Shown in pieces: positions 41,578-50,412 of a stretch of DNA of 64,000 bases. A model generated the notes under the pieces. It searched no databases. It was given only the letters and a program-made list of their open reading frames with translations, and had not been told where the DNA came from. Made by a program: the position numbers and the translations under genes. Within the stretch, counting starts at the first letter, position 1, and each line of letters starts with the position of its first letter. Origin of the DNA: Epilithonimonas arachidiradicis (GTDB taxonomy: Bacteria; Bacteroidota; Bacteroidia; Flavobacteriales; Weeksellaceae); NCBI RefSeq assembly GCF_003610695.1, contig NZ_RAQH01000008.1, forward strand, positions 141,683 to 205,682, read 5' to 3'.

Positions 41578-43266
41578 ATGAGTTCACTTTTCAGAAGAAA
41601 ACACTACGCAGAAAATACTGATAACGGGCAACTGAATCGCGTTTTAGGCACTTGGGATATTGTATTTTTTGGTATTGCTGCCATCATTGGTGCAGGAAGT
41701 TTTAGCAGTTTAGGAGAAGCTATCTTCCGTGGCGGTCCGGGCGTAATTGTTTTATATCTGATTTGTGGTTTTGCCTGCGCTTTTACTGCTCTTTGTTATG
41801 CTGAATTTGCCAGCCGAATTCCAACTGCAGGAAGTGCTTACACCTATGCTTACGCCAGTTTTGGGGAATTGATTGCCTGGGTTATTGGCTGGGCTTTGAT
41901 TATGGAATATTCTTTTGGAAATATCTATGTTGCTTTTTCCTGGTCCGATTATTTCACCAGTTTTATGGGCAGAATCGGGGTTCATATTCCGGATTATTTT
42001 ACTTGTAGTTACACCGAAGCTAAAAAAGCTGTTCTCAATAATTCGAATAATGCTGAATTGATTAATGCCTGGAAATCGGCTCCTATTATAGGAGATTTAA
42101 GAATCATTGTTGATATTCCCGCTTTGGTAATCAATGGATTGATTACTTGGCTTTGCTATCAAGGAATCAAGGAAAGTAAAAACTTCAATAACTTTTTTGT
42201 GATTCTGAAGTTGTTTGTGATTCTTCTTGTCATCGCAGTTGGTGTCGCTTATGTGAATACTGGAAACTGGTTTCCAACAAGTTCTGTAACTTCCGAACCT
42301 TCTTTTATGCCGAACGGATTTGCGGGTGTAATGTCTGCTGTTTCTGGTGTTTTCTTTGCTTATATTGGTTTTGATGCGATCTCTGTTTTATCAGAAGAAA
42401 CCAAAAATCCTCAGAAAGACCTTCCAAAAGGAATGTTGATTTCTTTAGGACTTTGTACTGTTATTTATATCATTCTGACTTTAACTTTAACAGGATTAGT
42501 AGATTACCGAAAATTCGATGGAATTGGTGATCCACTATCGTTTGTCTTTGATAAAACGAATCTCAATCTTCCCTGGATGGAATTCATCGTTGCTCTAATA
42601 GCGATTGTCGCCATTACAACCGTTCTTTTGGTGTTCCAGATGGGACAGCCAAGAATCTGGATGGCAATGTCCAGAGACGGACTTTTACCAAAGAAATTCC
42701 AGCAAGTTCACAGCAAAAACAAAGTACCTTCTTTCGCAACCATTATTACTGGAATTGTGGTAGGTGTTCCAATTCTGTTCACCGATAAAACTTTTATTCT
42801 CGATTTTACAAGTATCGGAACTATTTTCGCTTTCGTATTGGTTTGTGGTGGCGTTTTGATGTTGCCTCCAAAAGATAAAATCAAGGGCAGATTCCACCTG
42901 CCATATATTAATGGAAGATTGATTTTTCCATTAATTTTCATTGGCGGTTTGGTATTCTTTTATTTCTACCAACCAGAATTTTTCCACAATTTAACCAATA
43001 TCAGCGATCCAAATGAAGGCGAATTCCGTTTGGCAATCATTGTTTTCATTATTGTCAATCTGATTTTGTGCGGACTGGCTTTCGTTAAGAATCTTTCATT
43101 AATTCCTTTAATTGGTCTTAGTTCATGTCTATATTTACTAACCGGAATGAGCCACGAAAACTGGTTTTGGTTTGGACTATGGTTTGCTATAGGTTTGATA
43201 ATTTATTTCCTTTATGGATACAAAAACAGCAAACTAAATCAAACCAAAAATGCAGCCTCAGAATAG
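41578..43266 (+). CDS. APC-superfamily amino-acid permease
   Basis: The 562-aa inner-membrane protein has about 12-14 TM helices. TM1 carries IVFFGIAAIIGAGSFSSLGEA, the unwound GxG amine-binding site of APC transporters. SRIPTAGSAYTYAYASFGELIAWVIGW and FFAYIGFDAISVLSEETKNPQKDLPKG are classic APC blocks. It resembles cationic amino-acid transporters (CAT/YfnA type). The last 17 bp overlap the Mpo1-like gene. Confidence 0.93.
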   Translation: MSSLFRRKHYAENTDNGQLNRVLGTWDIVFFGIAAIIGAGSFSSLGEAIFRGGPGVIVLYLICGFACAFTALCYAEFASRIPTAGSAYTYAYASFGELIAWVIGWALIMEYSFGNIYVAFSWSDYFTSFMGRIGVHIPDYFTCSYTEAKKAVLNNSNNAELINAWKSAPIIGDLRIIVDIPALVINGLITWLCYQGIKESKNFNNFFVILKLFVILLVIAVGVAYVNTGNWFPTSSVTSEPSFMPNGFAGVMSAVSGVFFAYIGFDAISVLSEETKNPQKDLPKGMLISLGLCTVIYIILTLTLTGLVDYRKFDGIGDPLSFVFDKTNLNLPWMEFIVALIAIVAITTVLLVFQMGQPRIWMAMSRDGLLPKKFQQVHSKNKVPSFATIITGIVVGVPILFTDKTFILDFTSIGTIFAFVLVCGGVLMLPPKDKIKGRFHLPYINGRLIFPLIFIGGLVFFYFYQPEFFHNLTNISDPNEGEFRLAIIVFIIVNLILCGLAFVKNLSLIPLIGLSSCLYLLTGMSHENWFWFGLWFAIGLIIYFLYGYKNSKLNQTKNAASE

Positions 43267-43567
43267 AATTAAAACCTATAAAGAGTTTTATCAATTTTAT
43301 CTTACAGAACACAGTAAACCGCTAACTAAAGCGTTTCATTTCCTTGGAATTTTATTAGTCTTTGCAGTTATTTTTTATGTTGTACAGTCTGGAAAAGAGC
43401 GATTTCTATGGTATTGCCCTATTTTTGGATATGGGTTCGCCTGGTTCAGTCATGCAGTATTTGAAAAGAATACACCGGCAACATTCAAATACCCGATTTG
43501 GTCTTTAGTATCAGATTTCAGATTATTTTTCGAATTATTAATAGGAAAACAAAAATTTTCAAAATAA
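43250..43567 (+). CDS. Mpo1-like (DUF962) membrane protein
   Basis: This 105-aa protein has YKEFYQFYLTEHSKPLTKAFHF at the N-terminus, with conserved H near residue 20 and H31, two TM segments, and YGFAWFSHAVFEKNTPATFKYP with conserved H in FSH. Yeast Mpo1, the named member, is an Fe(II)-dependent dioxygenase of 2-hydroxy fatty acids in phytosphingosine breakdown. In this sphingolipid-containing phylum a lipid role is possible, but not shown. It overlaps the upstream permease gene by 17 bp in another frame. Confidence 0.88.
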   Translation: MQPQNRIKTYKEFYQFYLTEHSKPLTKAFHFLGILLVFAVIFYVVQSGKERFLWYCPIFGYGFAWFSHAVFEKNTPATFKYPIWSLVSDFRLFFELLIGKQKFSK

Positions 43568-43601
43568 ATGTTATTGTAATAAATTTATTGTCTATTTCAC
43601 A

Positions 43602-45467
43602 ATGAAGAATTTCATCAAAACCAATATCTCTCAAGATTCTCTTGCGCTGCTGCTCGTGCAGGCTCCCGTAGCTCTATCGATGTTGATGGGTAATGATTTT
43701 ATCATTCAGGTTGCCAATCCTCAAATGCTTACACTATGGGGGAAACCTCCGGAGATTATTGGCTCTAAGTTGATTGATGCCATTCCGGAACTGCAGGGAC
43801 AACCTTTTATGAATATCCTTTCTAATGTAAAGTCTACCGGAAATCCTTACAAAGGTTATAAAGAGAAATGCTATCTCGTAAGAAACGGCAAAACGGAAGA
43901 ATGCTTTTTTGATTTCATCTATGCACCGATCTTTAATGATGATGAATCAGAAGTTATAGGAATCAGTGTCGTTGCTACAGAAGTTACAGACCAAGTTCTT
44001 GCTGAAAAAAAACTTGCAGAAACGGAATATAAATTTGAAAACCTAATCAAAGAATCCGATTACGCAATCGCTTTATACACCGGAAAAGACCATATCATTG
44101 AAGTTGCTAATGATAAAATGCTGGAGGCTTGGGGTAAAAACAAATCTGTTATTGGGCAAACAATCCGTGAAGGAATTCCTGAACTGGAAGGTCAGCCATT
44201 TTTAGAGATTCTTAGAAATGTTTTTGAAACCGGGAAAACCTATTCTGCCACCGAAGATAAAGTGCTACTTGCAAAAGATGGTAAACTTGAAACATTTTAC
44301 TACAATTTCTCTTACAAGCCGCTTATCAATGAAAACGGGAACGTTTATGCTATATTAAACTTTGCGACCAATGTTACAGATCTTGTTCTAGCCAAAAAGA
44401 AGATTGAAGAAAACGAAGGCAAATACAAAAACCTCGCGGACAGTTTACCAATTATTATCTGGACAGCGGACAAGGATGGCAATATCGATTATTATAACAA
44501 AAAATGGTACGATTATACAGGATTTGAAGGTATCGATAGCAGAGAAGCAGCCACCCATAAGATTTTACATCCTGATGATGTGGAAAGAGCAATGCAGGTA
44601 TGGCGAAGAAGTCAGGAAAGTAAAAGTCCTTACGAGATAGAATATCAATTCAAAGATACCCAAAGTGAAGATTCTTACAAATGGTTTCTTGGTCGTGCTG
44701 TGCCTATTAAAGATATAAATGACGAGATAATCCAATGGATTGGGACCTGTACAGATATTAACGAGTTCAAACAATTCCAGCAGCAGAAAGATAATTTCTT
44801 GGGAATCGCCAGCCACGAACTGAAAACGCCATTGACGAGTCTCAAACTTTATTCTCAATATCTTGAAAAAAACCTGAGAAAACAAGACGACCAGAAAAAT
44901 GCAGATGTAGCCATGAAAATGGACGACCAAATTAATAAGCTGACTGGTCTTGTCAACGATCTGCTAGACGTTACAAAAATCCAAAACGGCAAAATCCTTC
45001 TTAATAAATCTAATTTTAATTTTGATGAATTGGTTGCTGAAATCATTACAGAACAACAGATGAGCACCAGCCACAGGATATATCTGGATTCCGAAAATAT
45101 TGGCGACATCTATGGCGACAGACATCGCATCTCGCAGGTGATGAGCAATCTCATTAGCAATGCCATAAAATATTCTCCGGATTCTGACAAAATCCAGATT
45201 ACTACAAAATTAACCGAAGAAGGCTGTGTCCAATTCTCTGTGAGGGACTATGGGATCGGGATTCCTGAGGATAAAAAAAACAAAGTTTTCGAACAGTATT
45301 ATAGAGTCAGCGGAAGCAAGGAACACACCTTTCCGGGACTTGGGTTGGGACTTTATATCTCTTCTGAGATTATAAAACGAAGCGGTGGCAGGATTTTTGT
45401 AAACTCAATTGAAGGTAAGGGTTCGGACTTTTGTTTCGAGATTCCAAAAAAACACAAATCACATTAA
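43602..45467 (+). CDS. PAS-domain hybrid-free sensor histidine kinase
   Basis: The 621-aa cytoplasmic kinase has no TM segment. Three PAS domains lie at about 10-130, 145-270 and 280-395; the first two are close copies (ANPQMLTLWGKPPEIIGSKL against ANDKMLEAWGKNKSVIGQTI). The third is PAS_3-like (DKDGNIDYYNKKWYDYTG). HisKA follows with H405 in IASHELKTPLTSLKLYSQYL, then HATPase with N-box NLISNAIKYS, G1 RDYGIGIPE and G2 FPGLGLGLYI. It has no receiver of its own; its partner is the receiver protein 14 bp downstream. Confidence 0.94.
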   Translation: MKNFIKTNISQDSLALLLVQAPVALSMLMGNDFIIQVANPQMLTLWGKPPEIIGSKLIDAIPELQGQPFMNILSNVKSTGNPYKGYKEKCYLVRNGKTEECFFDFIYAPIFNDDESEVIGISVVATEVTDQVLAEKKLAETEYKFENLIKESDYAIALYTGKDHIIEVANDKMLEAWGKNKSVIGQTIREGIPELEGQPFLEILRNVFETGKTYSATEDKVLLAKDGKLETFYYNFSYKPLINENGNVYAILNFATNVTDLVLAKKKIEENEGKYKNLADSLPIIIWTADKDGNIDYYNKKWYDYTGFEGIDSREAATHKILHPDDVERAMQVWRRSQESKSPYEIEYQFKDTQSEDSYKWFLGRAVPIKDINDEIIQWIGTCTDINEFKQFQQQKDNFLGIASHELKTPLTSLKLYSQYLEKNLRKQDDQKNADVAMKMDDQINKLTGLVNDLLDVTKIQNGKILLNKSNFNFDELVAEIITEQQMSTSHRIYLDSENIGDIYGDRHRISQVMSNLISNAIKYSPDSDKIQITTKLTEEGCVQFSVRDYGIGIPEDKKNKVFEQYYRVSGSKEHTFPGLGLGLYISSEIIKRSGGRIFVNSIEGKGSDFCFEIPKKHKSH

Positions 45468-45481
45468 TACTACATTTTACA

Positions 45482-45865
45482 ATGCCAAATACTAAAAAAG
45501 TTATAGTTGTAGACGACAGTCCTGCAATTTTAGATTCAGTGAAATTGATGCTGAATATGGAAGGATTTGAAGTCTCAAATTATGAAAGAGGAACCGATAT
45601 GTTCAATTCTCTTTTGGAAACATCAACCAAACCAGACGTCATCCTGATGGATATGTGGCTGTCCGGAGAAGACGGGAGAGATATCTGCAAAATGATAAAA
45701 GCGCACCAGGATTTCAAAAACATCCCAGTTGTAATTATGTCTGCCAGCCGAGGTTTGGGAGACTCTGCGATAGAAAGCGGAGCCATAGATTTTATCCCGA
45801 AACCATTTGACCTTGGTGAGATTGTAGAAAAAATAAGATATTATTCCAATAGTTCGGCTGAGTAA
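45482..45865 (+). CDS. Single-domain response regulator
   Basis: This 127-aa CheY-like receiver has acidic pair D11/D12 in VVDDSPAIL, phospho-acceptor D57 in VILMDMWLSGEDG, and Lys in FIPKPFDLG. It has no output domain, so it works by protein contact or as a phosphate sink. The ATG at 45482 is used; a longer frame into the kinase gene would add a non-conserved N-terminus. It pairs with the PAS kinase. Confidence 0.92.
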   Translation: MPNTKKVIVVDDSPAILDSVKLMLNMEGFEVSNYERGTDMFNSLLETSTKPDVILMDMWLSGEDGRDICKMIKAHQDFKNIPVVIMSASRGLGDSAIESGAIDFIPKPFDLGEIVEKIRYYSNSSAE

Positions 45866-45890
45866 TTTAGGCGGCTTAATACGTTTGGAG

Positions 45891-45913
45891 TTTATCCTGA
45901 GCTTGTCGAAGGG
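45891..45913 (+). repeat. Short copy of the CTTCGAC/GCTCAGGATAA repeat
   Basis: TTTATCCTGAGCTTGTCGAAG is the reverse complement of the CTTCGACTTCGCTCAGGATAAA core found at 12419-12513 and 17624-17711, with variation in the middle. It lies in the 203-bp gap before the terminator at 46021, which otherwise shows no gene. Confidence 0.6.
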
Positions 45914-46020
45914 TTTGCGCAGTTTTATGCCAACATCCAATTCTTTGTAAAACGAACTCATTCAGGTCGGGCTGCTGCCATTCAACTTTTATAAAATTTA
46001 TGGAAAAATAATACTCAATA

Positions 46021-46052
46021 AAAAAGCAGTTTAAATTTTTAAACTGCTTTTT
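46021..46052. terminator. Bidirectional intrinsic terminator
   Basis: AAAAAGCAGTTTAAA pairs perfectly with 46038-46052. It has A- and T-tracts on either side and lies between the convergent response-regulator and aldo/keto-reductase genes. Confidence 0.9.
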
Positions 46053-46068
46053 CTTTAAATGTTGGAAT

Positions 46069-46902
46069 TTAGAAATCAACTGTTTCTGGATTCAGACCGG
46101 AAAAACCTGTTTCTTCCAGAGTTTTCAAAGCCTTCATATCACTCTCCTCAATTTTGAATCGTTCAAAATGCAAGTTGTTTTTGATGTTTTCAGGATTTTC
46201 AGATTTAGGCAAAACAATCACACCGGACTGCAGGCAAAACTGAATACAAAGAATCGCAGGAGAAACATTGTACTTATCAGCAATCTTTTTCAAATCTTCA
46301 TCTTTCAATAATCTTCCGGAACCAATCGGGCTCCAAGCTTCTATCGCAATTCCTTTTTCTTTACAAAAATCTACAACTTCCTGTTGAACATAACCGGGGT
46401 GAAACTCTATCTGGTTAACAGCCGGAATCACATCTGCAGTTTCCAGCAAAGCCTCCAGTTGAGTTAGCATAAAATTGCTGACACCAATGGTTTTCACGAC
46501 ACCGGATTTATACAACGTTTCCATAGCTTTCCAGGTTTCCGCATTGATTTCTTTCCAGTTTTCAAATTGCTTCGAATTAGCCGGCCAATGAATCAGCAAT
46601 AGATCCAGATAATCTGTTTTTAGTTTTTTCAGAGATTGCTCTACAGAAGCTTTTACACCTTGCGCACTTCTGTTGCTGTTCCATATTTTAGTAGTGAGAT
46701 ATAGATCCTTTCTTGCAATTCCGGATTCTTCAATCGCCTCTCCTATTTCTGCTTCGTTCCCGTAGATGTCGGCAGTGTCAATATGCCTGTAACCAGCTTT
46801 TAAAGCTGTCTTTATAGTTTTTTGAACACTTTCAGTCGTCTGCCATGTTCCAAAACCAATTTCAGGAATTTCTGTTCCGTTATTTAATATTACATTTTTC
46901 AT
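46069..46902 (-). CDS. Aldo/keto reductase
   Basis: This 277-aa TIM-barrel NADPH oxidoreductase has the catalytic tetrad. D and Y are in HIDTADIYGNEAEIGEAI, K is in LYLTTKIWNSN, and H is in LLLIHWP. Family marks VVKTIGVSNFMLTQLEALL and the C-terminal cofactor block VIVLPKSENPENIKNNL are also present. The substrate is probably small aldehydes or 2,5-diketogluconate-like compounds; no context narrows it. It is a single gene ending at a hairpin. Confidence 0.94.
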   Translation of the reverse strand: MKNVILNNGTEIPEIGFGTWQTTESVQKTIKTALKAGYRHIDTADIYGNEAEIGEAIEESGIARKDLYLTTKIWNSNRSAQGVKASVEQSLKKLKTDYLDLLLIHWPANSKQFENWKEINAETWKAMETLYKSGVVKTIGVSNFMLTQLEALLETADVIPAVNQIEFHPGYVQQEVVDFCKEKGIAIEAWSPIGSGRLLKDEDLKKIADKYNVSPAILCIQFCLQSGVIVLPKSENPENIKNNLHFERFKIEESDMKALKTLEETGFSGLNPETVDF

Positions 46903-47017
46903 TTTAAAAAATTTGATTTTTCGAAAGCCAAAATTACGCCATCTAAAAGAGATTTTAAAATAATAAAACTGATAGAAGAATCAAAAAATTATGATCCGGT
47001 TTATTGATGATATTTCA

Positions 47018-47025
47018 TAAATTTG
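47018..47025 (+). promoter_or_regulatory. Promoter box TAAATTTG four bases before aroE ATG
   Basis: A full TAnnTTTG match ends at 47025 and the ATG starts at 47030. With the usual start-site distance, the mRNA would begin at or near the start codon, i.e. be leaderless. Confidence 0.5.
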
Positions 47026-47029
47026 GACT

Positions 47030-47755
47030 ATGGAAAAACAGGAATTCGGATTGCTCGGGAAAAATATTTCTTACTCATTTTCAAAAAAATATTTTGAGGA
47101 AAAATTCAAAAAATTATTTCTAAACAATCATTCGTACAACTTCTTTGATATCTCTGAGATCGAAAACGTTTCACCATTTTTGGAAAATCCGAATCTTATT
47201 GGGATGAATGTCACAATTCCTTACAAACAAGCGATTATTCCCTTTCTTGATGAACTCAGTGAAGAAGCTTTGCAAATCGGAGCTGTCAATTGTGTAAGTT
47301 TCCAAAACGGTAAAAAAATCGGTTATAACACGGATGCTTTTGGATTCGAAAAAACACTTCTGATTAATAAGAAAGACCATCATAAAAAAGCTTTAATTCT
47401 CGGCGATGGTGGCGCAGCGAAAGCGGTGAAATACATTTTGGATAAACACAACATAGCACATCAAACCGTTTCCAGAAAGTCCGAAATCAATTTTGAAAAC
47501 CTGACTGAAGATTTGGTAAAAGATTCATTATTAATTATCCAGACAACACCAGTTGGAACTTTCCCGAATATTGATGATTCTGTTAAATTTCCTTTTGACG
47601 CAATTACCGATAAACATTATGTTATCGATTTGATCTACAATCCATCTGAAACTGCTTTTCTTAGACATTGTGCAGAAAAAGGCGCAACAACGCTTAACGG
47701 GTTTTATATGCTGGAACAGCAGGCAGAGAAAGCTTGGCAGATTTGGAATAGTTGA
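47030..47755 (+). CDS. aroE: Shikimate dehydrogenase
   Basis: This 241-aa enzyme reduces 3-dehydroshikimate with NADPH in aromatic amino-acid synthesis. The shikimate-binding Ser pair is in FGLLGKNISYSFSKKYF, and the catalytic Lys is in NVTIPYKQAIIPFLD. The catalytic Asp is in GYNTDAFGF, and the nucleotide loop is LGDGGAAKAVKYIL. It is slightly shorter than E. coli AroE (272 aa), which is common in Bacteroidota. Confidence 0.95.
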   Translation: MEKQEFGLLGKNISYSFSKKYFEEKFKKLFLNNHSYNFFDISEIENVSPFLENPNLIGMNVTIPYKQAIIPFLDELSEEALQIGAVNCVSFQNGKKIGYNTDAFGFEKTLLINKKDHHKKALILGDGGAAKAVKYILDKHNIAHQTVSRKSEINFENLTEDLVKDSLLIIQTTPVGTFPNIDDSVKFPFDAITDKHYVIDLIYNPSETAFLRHCAEKGATTLNGFYMLEQQAEKAWQIWNS

Positions 47756-47811
47756 TTAATTTTGGTTTATAAACAAGTAATCTATTATTTTAGGAAACTT
47801 ATATAATGTAA

Positions 47812-48303
47812 ATGGAATATACTAAATTATCAATATTACTCCTTGCCTTTACAATTTTGTCTTGTGACAAAAAACAAGATCCAAAAGCTATTGATTTTAT
47901 CAATCAATGGGAAAAATTAGAGATTAAGACCCACACTGAAAAAATAATAATTTCAAAATTTTCTGATTCAGCAAAATACGAACAAAATCTCAATAATATA
48001 GTATTTCAAATTTTACCGGAAGATGGAAAATTAGTAGAAGAAAAAATTGTAAGGAAAAATATATATTTTACAAAAGGTGAAAGAGACAGCTTAGCAAAAT
48101 ATATCTATGAGTCAGTTACGAAACCAAAATTTACAAGCATTATAGCTACTGAGTATTCCGGAAGTGTAAGCCTAAATTATGATACAGGAAGCTTAAGGTT
48201 AATTTGTGAATATAATTCTACTGGTAACTGGAGTGCAGTTTCCGATGAAACCAAAAAAATCTATACAATATTATCTAAAAAAGTAGAAATATCTAAAAAT
48301 TAA
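47812..48303 (+). CDS. Lipoprotein of unknown function
   Basis: The 163-aa protein has lipobox FTILSC followed by DKKQDPK. It is otherwise alpha/beta with KFSDSAKYEQNLNNIVFQIL and a regular beta C-terminus. No known family. It is AT-rich. It follows aroE by 56 bp on the same strand but has no clear functional link. The 100 bp after it hold nothing I can support. Confidence 0.6.
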   Translation: MEYTKLSILLLAFTILSCDKKQDPKAIDFINQWEKLEIKTHTEKIIISKFSDSAKYEQNLNNIVFQILPEDGKLVEEKIVRKNIYFTKGERDSLAKYIYESVTKPKFTSIIATEYSGSVSLNYDTGSLRLICEYNSTGNWSAVSDETKKIYTILSKKVEISKN

Positions 48304-48403
48304 AAATTCTGATTGTCTTATATAACAGCATCATAAAAATCAGCAAATAGCTTTCTTTCCTCTTGCTTTTTAATTTTCTTACTATTAAAATAGAATAATA
48401 TCA

Positions 48404-48895
48404 TCATTTTTTAAGTAGATCAACAATCACTTTCCAGCTCTCCAATTTCTCCTCAAACTTCACCGTATGAAGCGGGCTTGTTGAAGGCAAAACTTTAATC
48501 GGGATTTTGAAATTCTTGCCTAGAATCTTCAGAAGGTTTTTGTAAGACTTCTGTCCGTTGCAGAAGATGATTTTGATATTGGGATGATTTTTTATCAGTT
48601 GAGGAACATTGTTATCAATTTCATTTTTGATTTCCGTATCCAGGCTTCCTTTTCTTTCGCAGCTTTCGATAACATCCCAAAGAGCGATTTTGTTTTCTTT
48701 CAATAAATCTATTCTTTCTTGATAGTCCAATGAAAATGCTTCATCAAAAAGATGAAACAAGATTTTCCAGAACTGATTCTGTGGATGCGCATAATATTGC
48801 TGCATTTCCAAAGACTTAACACCCGGAACAGAACCGAGAATCAGAATTTGTGAATCTTTATCTACAATTGGTGGAAAAGAATTGATTCTGTTCAT
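48404..48895 (-). CDS. DNA-deoxyinosine glycosylase (uracil-DNA glycosylase superfamily)
   Basis: The 163-aa protein has motif 1 LILGSVPGVKSLEMQQYY (family 6-like GSxPG), AHPQNQFWKIL, IALWDVIESCERKGSLD and motif 2 LPSTSPLHT. These are hallmarks of the hypoxanthine/uracil-DNA glycosylase group (HDG, TIGR04274). It excises deaminated bases such as hypoxanthine from DNA. It is a single gene with an AAAG-type repeat upstream. Confidence 0.9.
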   Translation of the reverse strand: MNRINSFPPIVDKDSQILILGSVPGVKSLEMQQYYAHPQNQFWKILFHLFDEAFSLDYQERIDLLKENKIALWDVIESCERKGSLDTEIKNEIDNNVPQLIKNHPNIKIIFCNGQKSYKNLLKILGKNFKIPIKVLPSTSPLHTVKFEEKLESWKVIVDLLKK

Positions 48896-48900
48896 TTTGT

Positions 48901-49030
48901 TTATCGCAAAGTCGCAAAATTCATTTAATTGATTAGTAATAAAAGTCGCAAAGTTTCTATTTAACGAAGTTAAATTTTTGTGTTTTGAAAATATAATTTA
49001 AAATTAAAATTTTGTGCCTTTGCGTTAAAA
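48901..49030 (-). repeat. Divergent AAAG-type intergenic repeat, inverted orientation
   Basis: Read on minus, it begins AACGCAAAGGCACAAAATTT and ends near ACTTTGCGACTTTGCGATAA, with an AT-rich middle. The C-x-CAAAG-x-x-CAAA words link it to copies at 9593, 16758 and 17524, but the middle differs, so it is a distant member. It occupies the gap between the deoxyinosine glycosylase and the PBP4-type gene. Confidence 0.5.
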
Positions 49031-49032
49031 TT

Positions 49033-50406
49033 CTACTTAAGATTATCCAGAATTTTGAACAGAGCATTACTAATGCTTCCGCCCTGATAATTATTGAGTA
49101 TAATGGAAAACACATAATTCTTACCGCTTTTGGAAGTCTGATAACCTGCAAAAGACTTGCTATCTTTGATCGTTCCGCTTTTCATTTTGATGCCATTCTG
49201 AGTGGGGAAACCTTCATAAAAAGCATCGAACCAATTTTGTTTTTTAGCATATAACAAAGCCTGAACTTGGGCTTTTGCCGAAACATAATTCTGTGGCGAA
49301 AGTCCGCTCCCATCAGCAAAGTTGATCATCGTAGGATTAATACCTTTGGATTTCCAAAAGTCTTTTAAGAAGTCAACACCGGTTTCAAAACTCGGATTGT
49401 TTCGTTTTTCTTTTGCCATTGTTTTGATGAACGTTTCTCCATAAAGATTGATACTTTTTCTCAAAAACCAATAGACAATTTTGTCCAGCGTTGGCGATTT
49501 ATATTCAAAGATTTGATTTTGATTCGGTGCTTTTGAAATGGATTTCCCGACAATCTTTTCATTATAGTAAGTGGTCGTTTTTCCAGAGATTGAAATTCCG
49601 TTTTCCTCTAATAGTTTTTTTATTTCTACAGCTAATTGCATTGGTGGATTGGGTGTCGCTCCGGAAACTGTCGTTACTTTTCCAGCAGGCAGAGTTCCAT
49701 TAATCATTGCAGTTTCCGAATGTGGTGCTGTGAAGATCAGACTTTGGTCAGAACTTCCACCGGTTTTCAGCTCATTAATCCAATTAATATTCTCCAAATC
49801 GTAAGAAAAACTTTTGAATTGATTTCCATTAATATTAATATCAAACTGATTTTCTCTCCAGTTTACCCCAAAAGTTCCTGCACCGTAATAGTTTCCCAAA
49901 TCATTCCAGGGCCAACCACCTGGTGTACTTTGAAAATCGAAATAAGAATCATCTACAATCAGATTACCTGATATTTTTTTGATTCCGGATTTCTTGATGG
50001 CTTCTAATAACTGCTGTTTGAAGTTTTCAGGTTTGTAATTTTCCCAACGCCAAGTTCCCAAAGTCGGGTCGCCATTAGAAGTAATGTAAAAATTACCATC
50101 TAAAGTTCCATTAGATATTTTTCCAGAATAGGAAGCGGTTGTTTTAAATTGATAATTCTTCCCCAACGTTTCCAGAGCCGCCGCAGAAGTAAAAATCTTC
50201 TGTGTGCTGGCTGTAGAAAGTCCTTTATTCCCATTATATTCATAAACTAAGTTCCCGTTCTCATCCGAAACATAGAACGAAAGATTAGCTGACAAAGCAT
50301 TGGAAGTTGACAGCATTTCTTTCACAGATTTGTCCAGTTGTTCAGAAACTGATTGTGAAAAATAGGTTTGTGAAACTAGTAATGGAATTAAAAGGAAATA
50401 CTTCAT
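49033..50406 (-). CDS. dacB: PBP4-type D-alanyl-D-alanine carboxypeptidase/endopeptidase
   Basis: This 457-aa penicillin-binding protein (S13 family) has a Sec signal (PLLVSQTYFSQ). The SxxK motif is S67-T-Q-K70 in GLSTASTQKIFTSAA, SxN is in RKSINLYGE, and K-S-G is in GIKMKSGTIKDSKSF. It cleaves D-Ala-D-Ala or meso-DAP cross-links in periplasmic peptidoglycan. It lies 6 bp after the T9SS repeat protein on the same strand, so the two are probably co-transcribed. Confidence 0.94.
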   Translation of the reverse strand: MKYFLLIPLLVSQTYFSQSVSEQLDKSVKEMLSTSNALSANLSFYVSDENGNLVYEYNGNKGLSTASTQKIFTSAAALETLGKNYQFKTTASYSGKISNGTLDGNFYITSNGDPTLGTWRWENYKPENFKQQLLEAIKKSGIKKISGNLIVDDSYFDFQSTPGGWPWNDLGNYYGAGTFGVNWRENQFDININGNQFKSFSYDLENINWINELKTGGSSDQSLIFTAPHSETAMINGTLPAGKVTTVSGATPNPPMQLAVEIKKLLEENGISISGKTTTYYNEKIVGKSISKAPNQNQIFEYKSPTLDKIVYWFLRKSINLYGETFIKTMAKEKRNNPSFETGVDFLKDFWKSKGINPTMINFADGSGLSPQNYVSAKAQVQALLYAKKQNWFDAFYEGFPTQNGIKMKSGTIKDSKSFAGYQTSKSGKNYVFSIILNNYQGGSISNALFKILDNLK

Positions 50407-50412
50407 TAATGC

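Noticed and set aside
45866..46068. Minus-strand frame before the response regulator (contains VEWQQPDLNEFVLQ)
   Set aside because: It runs through a repeat and a terminator hairpin; composition not convincing, though it may be a remnant.
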